Source: CAVQFC01 sp036497895
Lineage (GTDB): Bacteria > Acidobacteriota > Vicinamibacteria > Vicinamibacterales > CAVVIG01
Direction of reading: 5' to 3'
NCBI GenBank assembly: GCA_036497895.1
Contig: DASXIR010000365.1
Location: 25,195 to 89,194, forward strand
Length of the DNA stretch: 64,000 nucleotides
This document shows positions 34,062 to 42,426 of the stretch, piece by piece. The stretch's first letter is position 1, and the number at the start of each line of letters is the position of its first letter. Both the position numbers and the translations under genes were made by a program. Below the pieces are notes generated by a model, which saw only the letters and a list, made by a program, of their open reading frames with translations, was not told the DNA's origin and made no database searches.

Positions 34062-35382
34062 CGCGCTGCCGCCGTTGCGCCGGACCTTCGGACTTCGTCT
34101 GGCGTTGTGGTACGCGACCCTGTTCGTGTCCGGGGCGATCGCGATCGTTTTTGTCACCTACTACCTGACCGCCTCGTCGCTGGCGCAGCGCGACCATCAG
34201 ATCATCAAAGGCAAGCTCGGCGACTACGCGGCCGCCTACGTCCGCGGCGGCGTCGGCGTGCTCGCCAACACCGTTCGTTCGGAGCAGCAGACGGCGCCCG
34301 AGCGTCTGTTCGTCCGGGTCGTCGATCGCGGCGTCGAGTCGGTGGTGTTGAGCAGTCCTGACGGCTGGGATCCGTCCAAGATCGAAATCGTCTCGGCCAA
34401 TCTCGCCGATGGCACGCTGGTGCAGGTGGGGAAGAGCACCGAGGCCCGCGACGACCTGCTGGCGCGCTTCCGCGCCACGCTTGGGTTGGTCACGTTGATG
34501 ATCGTGGCCGTGGCGCTGACCGGCGGCTGGCTGGCGACGCAGTCGGCGCTGTCACCGATCCGGCGGCTGACGCTGGCGGTTCAGCGGATTATCCGCACCG
34601 GACGAACCGATGCCCGTGTGCCGCTGGCCGGGTCGGGCGATGCGCTGGACGAACTGACCGCGCTCTTCAACGCGATGCTGGACAAGATCGAGGGCCTGGT
34701 GACCGCGATGCGCGGCTCGCTCGACAACGTCTCGCACGATCTACGCACGCCGTTGACGAGGCTGCGCGGTACCGCCGAACTGGCGCTGGCTGGTACTGCC
34801 GACGGCCTCGACGCCAGCGAGCGCTATCGGGAAGCGCTGGCCGAGTGTGTCGAAGAGTCCGACCGTGTGCTGGTGATGCTCAACACATTGATGGACATCT
34901 CCGAAGCAGAAAGCGGCGCGATGCAGCTTCATCGCGAGCCCGTGGCTTTGACCGATGTCGTGGCGCGCGCGATGGACCTCTACCGCGATGTCGCCGACGC
35001 CAAAGGGGTCGCGCTGACCGCCGACTCCGTCGGTGACGTCATGGTCATCGGCGATCGGACACGACTCGAGCAGGTGGCGGCGAACCTGCTCGACAACGCG
35101 GTGAAATACACGCCGGCTGGAGGACGGGTGGAGGTTGGCGTCCGCGCCGACGCAGGACGCGGGGTCCTGTCCGTCCGCGACACCGGCGCGGGTATTGCCC
35201 CCGACGAGCTACCTCGCATTTTCGACCGGCTGTTTCGCGGCGATACCAGCCGAACAGAACGCGGCCTCGGTCTGGGGCTCAGCCTCGTAAAAGCCATCGT
35301 CGAGGCGCATCACGGAATCGTAGAAGTCGAAAGCGAGCCCGGTCGTGGTTCCAGCTTCGAAGTATCGCTACCGCTCGGCTGA
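34045..35382 (+). CDS. Sensor histidine kinase
   Basis: 445 aa. Two membrane segments (about residues 18-38 and 147-167) enclose a ~110-residue periplasmic sensor domain; then a HAMP domain (SPIRRLTLAVQRI), the HisKA phospho-site DNVSHDLRTPLTRLRG near residue 230, and the ATPase with N box EQVAANLLDNAVKYT near 345, DTGAGI and GLGLGLSLVKAIVEAHHG. It is the partner of the upstream regulator. The sensed signal is unknown, but the next gene, a periplasmic protease, suggests envelope stress. Confidence 0.93.
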   Translation: MSSGPDALPPLRRTFGLRLALWYATLFVSGAIAIVFVTYYLTASSLAQRDHQIIKGKLGDYAAAYVRGGVGVLANTVRSEQQTAPERLFVRVVDRGVESVVLSSPDGWDPSKIEIVSANLADGTLVQVGKSTEARDDLLARFRATLGLVTLMIVAVALTGGWLATQSALSPIRRLTLAVQRIIRTGRTDARVPLAGSGDALDELTALFNAMLDKIEGLVTAMRGSLDNVSHDLRTPLTRLRGTAELALAGTADGLDASERYREALAECVEESDRVLVMLNTLMDISEAESGAMQLHREPVALTDVVARAMDLYRDVADAKGVALTADSVGDVMVIGDRTRLEQVAANLLDNAVKYTPAGGRVEVGVRADAGRGVLSVRDTGAGIAPDELPRIFDRLFRGDTSRTERGLGLGLSLVKAIVEAHHGIVEVESEPGRGSSFEVSLPLG

Positions 35383-35460
35383 ACCGCTTCGATCGTCGAA
35401 TCTCTCACCGTTGTAATGTTCCTGCAACGGCTCCGCAACACCACCCCTCGTCTAACTCCT

Positions 35461-35466
35461 TAGAAT
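35461..35466 (+). promoter_or_regulatory. -10 box before the DegP-type protease gene
   Basis: TAGAAT lies 34 bases before the ATG. Upstream in the 118-bp gap is a near direct repeat (GCAACGG CTCC GCAAC, about 35424-35440) that could be a site for the adjacent response regulator; this is only a guess. Confidence 0.35.
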
Positions 35467-35500
35467 CGATTTCGGACACACGAAAGGACGAAGGACTCCA

Positions 35501-37045
35501 ATGAACTCACGTTTCAACCTGACTCAGCGCGTCATACGGAACGGCCTGGCCGTCTTCGCAGCCGTGCTACTGACGACCGGCGCCGCCTGGCACGTACTTG
35601 CCGCCGACGGCCAGGCCGCTCACGGCCCGATGGCCACCGTGACCACACCGATTGCGCACGCCATTGCAGGCGGGCGCGATTCCTACTCGGACATCGTCAG
35701 CGTCGCCGCTCCGGCAGTGGTGACGATTCGTACAGAAGGCAAGGCTCGGCCGGCCCAGACTGGATTTGACGATCAGGACGGCCAGGGACAGGACCCCGAA
35801 GATCTGATGCGCCGCTTTTTCGGTCAGCAGTTCGACCAGCGTGGTCAGCGCGGCCAGCGCAGCCCGCGACAGGCCGCGCCGCGGCAGCACGCCCTGGGTT
35901 CTGGCGTGATCGTGACCACTGATGGCTATGTCCTCACCAACTATCACGTCGTGGAAGGCGCCGAGAACATCCAGGTCGATCTCAACGACGATCGTACCGT
36001 GTCGGCCAAGGTGATCGGATCGGACAAGCCGAGCGACCTCGCGCTGCTCAAGATCAGTGCGGGCGATCTGCACCCGATTGCGATCGGCAATTCGGACGCG
36101 GTCAAGGTCGGCGACGTCGTGCTGGCGGTCGGCAACCCGCTCGGTGTCGGACAGACCGTGACCATGGGCATCATCAGCGCCAAAAGCCGCTCCACCAGTG
36201 TGGGCGACGGCGGCTACGAGGACTTCCTGCAGACTGACGCGCCGATCAATCACGGCAATTCCGGCGGAGCGCTCGTCAACACCAAGGGCGAACTGGTCGG
36301 CATCAACTCGCAGATTCTGTCCAACTCCGACGGCAACATCGGCATCGGTTTCGCCATCCCGTCGAACATGGTCAAGAACGTGATGGAGCAGCTGCGTACC
36401 AACGGCAAGGTCACGCGCGCGCAGCTCGGAGTCACCGTCCAGGGCATTTCGTCGGACATGGCCGAGAGCCTCGGTCTCAAGCAGACCAGCGGCGCCATCG
36501 TCAGCAAGGTCACGCCGGACAGCGCCGCTGACCGCGCCGGGGTCAAGCGCGGCGACGTGATTCAGTCGTTCAACGGCCAGGCCGTACACGACACCAACAC
36601 GCTGCGCAATCGCGTTGCCGAAGCCGGACCAGGCTCGACCGCGGATCTTCTGGTCCTGCGCGACGGCACGGACAAGCATCTGAGCGTGAAGCTCGACGCG
36701 GCGAGTCCCGAGAAGTCGGCGCGCGACGACGATCGCGCGTCCGGAAGCGACGACAAGACGGCGCTCGGCGTGTCGGTGGCGCCGATGACGCCGGAACTGG
36801 CGGCGCGCTTGCAGGCACCGAAAGACGCGCACGGCCTCGTGGTCAAGGACGTCAATCCTGATGGCCGGGCGGCCGCTGCGGGCATCCAGTCGGGCGACAT
36901 CATCCAGGAAGTGAACCGCACGTCGGTCAACTCCGTGGACGAGTTGAAGTCCGCGCTGCAGAAGTCGGGCGCCAAGCCGACGCTGCTGCTCATCAATCGC
37001 CAGGGCAACGATCTCTTCGTGACCGTTCGTCCGGCAAACGGCTGA
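35501..37045 (+). CDS. degP: DegP/HtrA-type periplasmic serine protease
   Basis: 514 aa. A signal/anchor (about 15-32) leads to the trypsin-like protease with His in LTNYHVVEGA, Asp in SDLALLKI and Ser in NHGNSGGALVN, and two PDZ domains (about 320-395 and 425-510; LGVTVQGISSDMAESL, then GVSVAPMTPELAARL). A Gln/Arg-rich linker near residue 110 precedes the catalytic part. It degrades or refolds misfolded envelope proteins. It has a good SD (AAAGGACGAAGGACT region) and a clear terminator after it. The upstream two-component pair is the likely regulator. Confidence 0.95.
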   Translation: MNSRFNLTQRVIRNGLAVFAAVLLTTGAAWHVLAADGQAAHGPMATVTTPIAHAIAGGRDSYSDIVSVAAPAVVTIRTEGKARPAQTGFDDQDGQGQDPEDLMRRFFGQQFDQRGQRGQRSPRQAAPRQHALGSGVIVTTDGYVLTNYHVVEGAENIQVDLNDDRTVSAKVIGSDKPSDLALLKISAGDLHPIAIGNSDAVKVGDVVLAVGNPLGVGQTVTMGIISAKSRSTSVGDGGYEDFLQTDAPINHGNSGGALVNTKGELVGINSQILSNSDGNIGIGFAIPSNMVKNVMEQLRTNGKVTRAQLGVTVQGISSDMAESLGLKQTSGAIVSKVTPDSAADRAGVKRGDVIQSFNGQAVHDTNTLRNRVAEAGPGSTADLLVLRDGTDKHLSVKLDAASPEKSARDDDRASGSDDKTALGVSVAPMTPELAARLQAPKDAHGLVVKDVNPDGRAAAAGIQSGDIIQEVNRTSVNSVDELKSALQKSGAKPTLLLINRQGNDLFVTVRPANG

Positions 37046-37102
37046 ACACGACGGGACGGCGACCCGAGTCTGGGAGCTCTGGTCGCCGCGCTCGCGTGTC
37101 GG

Positions 37103-37139
37103 GTAGGGGACGGCCTGAAGGCCGCCCCCTACTTTTTTT
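37103..37139 (+). terminator. Rho-independent terminator after the DegP-type protease
   Basis: GTAGGGGACGGC, loop CTGAAG, then GCCGCCCCCTAC, near-perfect stem followed by seven Ts (37133-37139). It lies 58 bp after the stop. The core is the same as the hairpin repeats at 25620 and 32190, so a repeat has probably been taken as terminator. Confidence 0.85.
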
Positions 37140-37205
37140 CGCCCCGACTCTCACGACCGCTATGCCGCCACAGCCTCCGGCCCGAATCCACGGCCGCCAC
37201 TGAGA

Positions 37206-37211
37206 TACCAT
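37206..37211 (+). promoter_or_regulatory. -10 box of a probable leaderless DapA-like gene promoter
   Basis: TACCAT lies 6 bases before the ATG at 37218, with no SD. Confidence 0.35.
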
Positions 37212-37217
37212 TACCGG

Positions 37218-38114
37218 ATGATTCTCGGCGGCGTCTTCTCAGTTCTTCCCACTCCATTCTCTGAATCAGGCGAGTTCGATCCCGACAGTCTCGGGCGCGT
37301 CATCAATCTCTTCATTTCCGACGGCGTCAGCGGTTTCACCGCGCTGGGCGTCACGAGCGAAGTCGCACGGCTGACCGATGCCGAGCGCGACCGTGTGCTC
37401 GACACTGTGATCACACACGTCAACGGCCGCGTCCCGATTGTCGCAGGCACGACGGCGGAAGGCCTGCGGACCAGCATCGACTACACGCGCCGCGCCCGGG
37501 CGGCCGGGGCGTCGGCGGTGATGATCAGCCCGCCCCGCGCCCCGAAGCTCAATTCAGACAGCGTGGCCAAACACTTCGCCGAGGTCGCCGCCGCAGTGGA
37601 CATCCCGATCGTGGTGCAGGACTTTCCGCCGGTCTCCGGGTTCACCATGGAGCCGGCGCTGCTCGCTCGAATTGCGCGCGACGTGCCGTCCGCGCGCACC
37701 ATCAAGCTCGAAGACCCGCCGACTCCGTTCAAAACCTCGCGCATCCTCGAACAGACCGCCGGCATCGACGTCAACATCTTCGGCGGCCTGGGTGGCGTGT
37801 TTCTGCTCGAAGAGCTGATGGCCGGCGCCGCCGGCGCCATGACCGGGTTCGCGTTCCCGGCAATTCTCGTCAAAATCGTCACCCTGTACCGCGCCGGCCG
37901 GATCGACGATGCCGCCGCGGAGTTCTACGCCAAGGTGCCGCTGATGCGCTTCGAATTCCAGGAGGGCATCGGCATGGCCATCCGCAAGGAAGTTCTGCGC
38001 CGTCGCGGCGCCATCGCTCACGCCGGCATCCGCCCGCCGGGCGGCGTCCTCGACAAGGCGACGAAGGAAGCGCTCGATCGCGTCCTCGCGTACGCCGGCG
38101 ACCACACCACATAA
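37218..38114 (+). CDS. DapA-like (dihydrodipicolinate synthase family) aldolase/lyase
   Basis: 298 aa TIM-barrel protein. It starts ILGGVFSVLPTPFSESGEFD and has the Schiff-base Lys163 in RTIKLEDPP. Two catalytic points differ from true DapA: the loop that carries Tyr133 in E. coli reads VQDFPPVSG (Phe136), and the GTTGE loop reads GVTSE. So it more likely belongs to the wider family of pyruvate-dependent aldolases or dehydratases (for example acting on 2-keto-3-deoxy acids or hydroxyproline products). It is first in an operon with an SDR-like gene (17 bp away) and proline dehydrogenase; a role in hydroxyproline or keto-acid catabolism is conceivable but unproven. Confidence 0.8.
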   Translation: MILGGVFSVLPTPFSESGEFDPDSLGRVINLFISDGVSGFTALGVTSEVARLTDAERDRVLDTVITHVNGRVPIVAGTTAEGLRTSIDYTRRARAAGASAVMISPPRAPKLNSDSVAKHFAEVAAAVDIPIVVQDFPPVSGFTMEPALLARIARDVPSARTIKLEDPPTPFKTSRILEQTAGIDVNIFGGLGGVFLLEELMAGAAGAMTGFAFPAILVKIVTLYRAGRIDDAAAEFYAKVPLMRFEFQEGIGMAIRKEVLRRRGAIAHAGIRPPGGVLDKATKEALDRVLAYAGDHTT

Positions 38115-38131
38115 CTCGGAGAAACCAGTCA

Positions 38132-38923
38132 ATGGATCTTGGTCTGAAGAACAAAGTGGCCATGGTGGGCGGCGCCAGCAAGGGGCTCGGCCTTGCGGTT
38201 GCGCGCGCGCTGGCGGCTGACGGTGCGCACGTCTGCATCGCTTCGCGCGATCAGGCAGCCCTGAAAGCGGCAGCCGAGACCATCAACGGCGCCGGCGGGG
38301 GACGGGCACTTGCGGTGGCGGCCGATCTCAGTCAGGCGGATGCGATTGCCGCGTGGCACGCCGCCGCCGTGAAAGAATTCGGCGGCGTCGATCTGTTGTT
38401 CGCGAACACAGGTGGGCCACCTGCCGGCACCTCGCTGTCCTTCGACGATGGAGCGTGGCAGGCGGCGTTCGAGCTGCTGCTGCTGAGCGCCGTGAGAACG
38501 GTCCGTCTGGTGGTTCCTGACATGAAGGCTCGAGGCGGCGGCGCGATCCTGATCGGCACTTCGTCAACCGTGAAGGAGCCGGTACCGAACCTGGCGCTGT
38601 CGAATGTGATGCGATCGGGCGTCACGGCGTTCGCGAAGACGCTGTCCCTCGAGCTGGCACCGGACAAGATTCGCGTCAACACGCTGATCCCCGGACGCAT
38701 CGCCACCGATCGCCTGCGGCAGCTTGACGAGGGCAACGCCAAACGAGCGGGCATTTCACTCGAAGAACAGCAGAAGCGTGGCGCGGGCACGATTCCGATT
38801 GGCCGTTACGGTTCACCGGACGACTTCGGCCGCGTCGGGGCGTTTCTTCTGTCCGACGCCGCGTCCTACATCACCGGCGCATCGGTGCAGGTGGACGGCG
38901 GACTGATCAAGGGCCTGCTGTAG
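38132..38923 (+). CDS. SDR-family protein lacking the usual catalytic Tyr/Lys
   Basis: 263 aa. The Rossmann start (KVAMVGGASKGLGLAVARAL) and LFANTGGPPAGT are as in SDR enzymes, and the end GRYGSPDDFGRVGAFLLSD and ITGASVQVDGG is typical. But the YxxxK region reads ALSNVMRSGVTAF, with no Tyr or Lys at the expected places. This matches the BKR-like SDR-like subgroup (cd05344-style), whose chemistry is unknown. It lies between the DapA-like gene and putative proline dehydrogenase, whose ATG immediately follows its stop. Confidence 0.85.
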   Translation: MDLGLKNKVAMVGGASKGLGLAVARALAADGAHVCIASRDQAALKAAAETINGAGGGRALAVAADLSQADAIAAWHAAAVKEFGGVDLLFANTGGPPAGTSLSFDDGAWQAAFELLLLSAVRTVRLVVPDMKARGGGAILIGTSSTVKEPVPNLALSNVMRSGVTAFAKTLSLELAPDKIRVNTLIPGRIATDRLRQLDEGNAKRAGISLEEQQKRGAGTIPIGRYGSPDDFGRVGAFLLSDAASYITGASVQVDGGLIKGLL

Positions 38924-39853
38924 ATGAGTGTCGCTCGCAAGATCCTGCTGGCGATGTCCACCAACGCGTGGCTGCGCGAGCGCGCCACGAAGACGGCGTT
39001 CGTGCGCCGGTCGGTGTCCACGTTCATGCCCGGCGAGAAGCTCGAGGATGCCATGGCCGCCGCAGCGGTGCAGCAGCGGGATGGCATCGGGACGATTTTT
39101 ACGAAGCTGGGGGAAAACCTCACGCGCGTCGAAGAGGCAGAAGAAGTCACGCAGCACTACCTGGATACCCTCGACCAGATTCAGGCAGCGGGTTTGCGCG
39201 CCCAGATCTCGGTGAAGCCGACACAGCTCGGCCTCGATCTGGACAAGGAGTTGTGCTTTCGCAATCTGCAGCGTCTGATCGATCGCGCTACAGAGCGCGG
39301 CAACTTCGTCTGGATCGACATGGAGAGTTCTCCGTATGTCGATCCGACGCTCGACCTGTTCCGCCGCACCCGTGCGCGGTCGCCGCTGGTGGGGATCGCG
39401 ATCCAGGTGTACCTGTATCGAACGGAAAAGGACATCGAATCGCTGCTGCCGCTCGGCGCCGCCATCCGGATGGTGAAGGGCGCGTACCTCGAGTCGCCGG
39501 ACGTCGCGTTTCCACAGAAATCCGACGTGGACGAAAACTTCTACAAGATGTCGTGCCGGCTGTTGAGCGCCGAAGCGCAACGCGCCGGCTGTCTGCTGCA
39601 CATGGCCACGCACGATCCGGTTCTGGTCGATCGCCTCACGGCCTTCATCGATGCGCAGCGGGTTCCGGCGACGGCGTATGAGTTCGCGATGCTCTACGGC
39701 ATCCAGCGCTCGCTGCAGCAGCGCCTCGTGAAGACCGGCCGTCCCCTTCGCGTCCTGATCGCGTACGGCGAGTACTGGTTCGCCTGGTATATGCGCCGTC
39801 TCGCCGAGCGTCCCGCCAACGTCTGGTTCGTCGTCAAAAATATCTTCGGTTGA
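38924..39853 (+). CDS. Proline dehydrogenase
   Basis: 309 aa, single-domain FAD enzyme oxidising proline to pyrroline-5-carboxylate at the membrane. The ProDH barrel is visible: AQISVKPTQLGLDLD near 90, FVWIDMESSPYVDPTLDLFRRTR near 127, IAIQVYLYRTEKDIESLL, RMVKGAYLESPDVAFPQKSDVD (Lys-Gly-Ala-Tyr motif), LHMATHDPVLVD and YGIQRSLQQRLV, ending RVLIAYGEYWFAWYMRRLAERP. It follows the SDR-like gene without a gap; the P5C dehydrogenase is not in the window. Confidence 0.95.
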   Translation: MSVARKILLAMSTNAWLRERATKTAFVRRSVSTFMPGEKLEDAMAAAAVQQRDGIGTIFTKLGENLTRVEEAEEVTQHYLDTLDQIQAAGLRAQISVKPTQLGLDLDKELCFRNLQRLIDRATERGNFVWIDMESSPYVDPTLDLFRRTRARSPLVGIAIQVYLYRTEKDIESLLPLGAAIRMVKGAYLESPDVAFPQKSDVDENFYKMSCRLLSAEAQRAGCLLHMATHDPVLVDRLTAFIDAQRVPATAYEFAMLYGIQRSLQQRLVKTGRPLRVLIAYGEYWFAWYMRRLAERPANVWFVVKNIFG

Positions 39854-39932
39854 TGGATCGAGTAACATTCCTGGCCACAGGAGGTTGGTAGATGAGTGTC
39901 GTCCACGGAGCACAAGGGGGGCGGAACGATCT

Positions 39933-39976
39933 GAGGATCTGAGGATTTAAGGATTTAAGGATTTATCTGAGGATCT
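39933..39976. repeat. Degenerate 8-bp tandem repeat (RAGGATYT)
   Basis: Units GAGGATCT, GAGGATTT, AAGGATTT, AAGGATTT in a row, then ATCT and another GAGGATCT. It lies between proline dehydrogenase and the RsgA-like gene, in a 206-bp gap that otherwise holds only a 16-codon open frame (39892-39942) behind a strong SD. Confidence 0.85.
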
Positions 39977-40059
39977 TGGAATCTTCGATTCCAACGCGCA
40001 GAGCCCCGCCCCTCTCCACTTTCCCCGACAATGCATCGCTTTTCAGAAGGAGAGTCGAC

Positions 40060-40890
40060 GTGTCTCTGCGCGAACAGCTTGGTTGGAACGATTTCTTCGA
40101 GCAGCAGTGCTCAGCCGAGAGCCTCACACCGCGCGGGCACCGTTTGCTATACGACATCATCTTTCTCGTGACCGCGCTGACACAGGATCTCAATCCGCGC
40201 CGCCTCGAGCGGTACCTGACGCTGGTGTTGGACGCTGGTGCGGTCCCTGTCGTGCTGCTGAACAAGGCTGACCTCTGTGACGATCCCGCCGGCACGTCTG
40301 AGTCGGTGCGCAGGCGATTGCCGTTGGTGGACGTAGTGGTGGTCAGCGCTCTTCAGGACGTCGGACTCGTCCAGCTGGAGCCGTATCTGCGCCCGGCGCA
40401 GACGGTCGCGCTGCTCGGCTCGTCAGGCGTCGGGAAGTCGACACTGGTCAACCACCTGCTCGGCGCGGACACGCTGCGCGTCGGCGCGATCAGCGAGGCC
40501 GACGGGAAGGGCCGTCACACCACGACCGCGCGCCAGCTCGTGACGCTGCCGGGCGGGGCGCTGCTCATCGACACGCCCGGCATGCGCGAGCTCCAGCTGT
40601 GGGGCGACGAGTCGGCGGTAGCCGGCGCGTTCGACGACATCGCGGCGCGGGCGGGCGAGTGCCGATTCGCCGATCGCGGCCACGGCACCGAGCCGGGTTG
40701 CGCCGTCCAGGAGGCGGTGAACACCAGACGTCTTGATGCCGATCGCCTCGAGAATTTCCGACGGCTCGGGCGTGAAGCGGCCTTCGAGGAACGGAAGCGC
40801 GACAAAGCCGCCGCGTCCGAGACCAAGCGCAAGTGGAAACAGCTCCACAAGGCGCAGCGTGTGCTCTTTCGCGATCGCGATCGCGGATAA
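40060..40890 (+). CDS. rsgA: RsgA-like GTPase lacking most of the OB domain
   Basis: 276 aa against ~300-360 for RsgA, the GTPase that checks 30S ribosome assembly. The circularly permuted GTPase is intact: NKAD (G4) near 68, GSSGVGKSTLVN (G1) near 125, a DTPGMRELQLWG (G3) near 175, in the order unique to RsgA. But the N-terminus jumps from EQLGWNDFFEQQ to DIIFLVTALTQDLNPRRLERYLTL (shown in parts), with only ~20 residues where the ~80-residue OB fold should be. In the zinc knuckle (CRFADRGHGTEPGCAV) the second Cys is Arg. The GTG start has an excellent SD (AGAAGGAG). It may be a degenerate or specialised copy. Confidence 0.8.
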   Translation: MSLREQLGWNDFFEQQCSAESLTPRGHRLLYDIIFLVTALTQDLNPRRLERYLTLVLDAGAVPVVLLNKADLCDDPAGTSESVRRRLPLVDVVVVSALQDVGLVQLEPYLRPAQTVALLGSSGVGKSTLVNHLLGADTLRVGAISEADGKGRHTTTARQLVTLPGGALLIDTPGMRELQLWGDESAVAGAFDDIAARAGECRFADRGHGTEPGCAVQEAVNTRRLDADRLENFRRLGREAAFEERKRDKAAASETKRKWKQLHKAQRVLFRDRDRG

Positions 40891-40893
40891 AAT
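40888..40893 (+). promoter_or_regulatory. -10 box of a probable leaderless cyclophilin promoter
   Basis: TAAAAT overlaps the last codon of the RsgA-like gene and lies 6 bases before the ATG at 40900, with no SD. Confidence 0.4.
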
Positions 40894-40899
40894 GCCGGC

Positions 40900-41565
40900 A
40901 TGCGGACGCTGACGATGGCGGTGGTGTGCACGGCGGCGGTCTTGGTGGTCAGCCTCTCCGGGGAGGGCGCGTGGGGCCACTCGATCGAGAACGGCGGCTC
41001 GTCTCGCAGCGTCGAGTTGCAGAGCGCCGGATCACCCGTTTACCACGTTCGACTCGACACGACGAAAGGCGTTATCGTCATCGCCGTCCACCGTGACTGG
41101 GCGCCGCTTGGGGCCGATCGGTTTCGCGAGTTGGTGATGTCTCGCTACTTCGACAACAGCCGCTTCTTCCGTGTCGTCAAGGGACAGTGGGCTCAGTTCG
41201 GCATCAACGGCGACCCCGCGGTGTCGAAGCAGTGGCGGACGCGAACGTTTCCCGACGATCCCAACCAGCAGTCGGTCATCCGTGGACGGGTCGCGTTCGC
41301 CTTCAAGGATCCGGGCGGGCGCACCACGCAGGTATATATAAGCCTGCGCGACAATTCCTATCAGGACGCGCAAGGCTTCGCGCCGTTTGGCGAGGTGGTG
41401 ACCGGCATGGCCGTCGCCGATGCGCTCAATAGCCAGTACGGTGAGTCGTCTGGCGGCGGCATCCGTGCCGGCAAACAGGACCCCCTCTTCGACGGTGGCA
41501 ATGCGTTTCTCGATCGTGAATTTCCGCGGCTGGACAAGCTGCTTCACGCGATGGTGATGCCATGA
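40900..41565 (+). CDS. Secreted cyclophilin-type peptidyl-prolyl isomerase
   Basis: 221 aa. A signal peptide (VVCTAAVLVVSLSG) then a cyclophilin domain: YHVRLDTTKGVIVIAVHRDWAP, FRELVMSRYFDNSRFFRVVKGQWAQFG, VAFAFKDPGGRTTQVYISL and GFAPFGEVVTGMAVAD. It would speed prolyl bond isomerisation in the periplasm. The usual Q-x-G-D-P around the active site is partly altered (WAQFGINGDP). It starts 9 bases after the RsgA-like stop and overlaps the DinB gene start by 4 bp. Confidence 0.88.
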   Translation: MRTLTMAVVCTAAVLVVSLSGEGAWGHSIENGGSSRSVELQSAGSPVYHVRLDTTKGVIVIAVHRDWAPLGADRFRELVMSRYFDNSRFFRVVKGQWAQFGINGDPAVSKQWRTRTFPDDPNQQSVIRGRVAFAFKDPGGRTTQVYISLRDNSYQDAQGFAPFGEVVTGMAVADALNSQYGESSGGGIRAGKQDPLFDGGNAFLDREFPRLDKLLHAMVMP

Positions 41566-42059
41566 CTCTTCAGGATCTGCAGACGCTGCTCGACTACCAC
41601 TACTGGGCGCGCGATCGATTGCTCGAAGCGATCGATCCGCTTACCCAGGAACAATTCAACAAGGCGATGGGCAGCAGCTTTACCTCGATTCGCGAAACGG
41701 TCGTTCACGTCTACGCCGCCGAAGTCGCCTGGTACTCGCGTTGGCAGGGTGTCTCGCCATCCGCACTGATGACCAGTGAATCACTTCCGGACGTCGCATC
41801 AGTCCGCTCGGCCTGGGCCGAACAGGAGAAGAACATGCGGCGGTTCACCGAGTCCCTTGGCGAAGCGGGCGTCGGGAGGGTGTTCGACTACAAGAACCTG
41901 ATGCAGCAGCCGAATACCGCGCCGTTCTGGCAGATGCTCCAGCACGTCGTCAATCACGCCAGCTATCACCGCGGTCAGGTGACGACGATGCTTCGGCAGA
42001 TGGGCGCAGCGGCAGGAAAGTCGATGGACATGATCGCGTTCTACAGGACGCGGGGCTAG
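41562..42059 (+). CDS. DinB-family four-helix protein
   Basis: 165 aa four-helix bundle. Three His expected to bind a metal are placed as in the family: LLDYHYWARDRLLEAI near 14, VVHVYAAEVAW near 49, and HVVNHASYHRGQVTTML near 129-141. Family members include thiol S-transferases (bacillithiol, mycothiol) and proteins of unknown function. The ATG overlaps the cyclophilin stop (ATGA). Confidence 0.88.
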   Translation: MTLQDLQTLLDYHYWARDRLLEAIDPLTQEQFNKAMGSSFTSIRETVVHVYAAEVAWYSRWQGVSPSALMTSESLPDVASVRSAWAEQEKNMRRFTESLGEAGVGRVFDYKNLMQQPNTAPFWQMLQHVVNHASYHRGQVTTMLRQMGAAAGKSMDMIAFYRTRG

Positions 42060-42064
42060 GAGGA

Positions 42065-42424
42065 TTGAGCGCCGTCCGGTCGTTCGGCCTGACGCTGTTC
42101 GCGATCGTCGCGGTCGCGATCCTCGTCGCCGGCTGGCGTGGCGGTGAGCCGTGGACTGCCGCGGCGTTCGTCGCGTTCTTCACGTCGCGGGTGGTGCGTT
42201 CGGTGATCAAGACGCCGATCAGCGGCGTCCGCCGCCGGACGCCGGCCGAGGATGCGCATCGTTTTCTCCTGGTCACCGCCGCCGGCTGGCTTGGTTCGGG
42301 TGCGCTGGCCGTCGGCGCCTCGCTGTTCGGGGAAGGGCAGGAGTGGTTCTACGTCGCGCCCTGCTTTCTCCTGTTCGGCCTGCTGCACGTGTATTTCGCC
42401 GTGCGCGCCGCGTCGCTCGACTAG
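42065..42424 (+). CDS. Small membrane protein, unrecognised
   Basis: 119 aa with three or four hydrophobic segments: FGLTLFAIVAVAILVAGW, AAFVAFFTSRVV, LLVTAAGWLGSGALAVGASLF and VAPCFLLFGLLHVYFAV. The start is TTG at 42065, 5 bp after the DinB stop; its SD (AGGAGG) is unusually close. I do not recognise a family. It ends 2 bp from the convergent ParB-like gene stop. Confidence 0.6.
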   Translation: MSAVRSFGLTLFAIVAVAILVAGWRGGEPWTAAAFVAFFTSRVVRSVIKTPISGVRRRTPAEDAHRFLLVTAAGWLGSGALAVGASLFGEGQEWFYVAPCFLLFGLLHVYFAVRAASLD

Positions 42425-42426
42425 CG

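Noticed and set aside
39892..39942. 16-codon frame behind a strong SD upstream of the RsgA-like gene
   Set aside because: Too short and low-complexity to call a gene; listed only in a finding as a possible scar.
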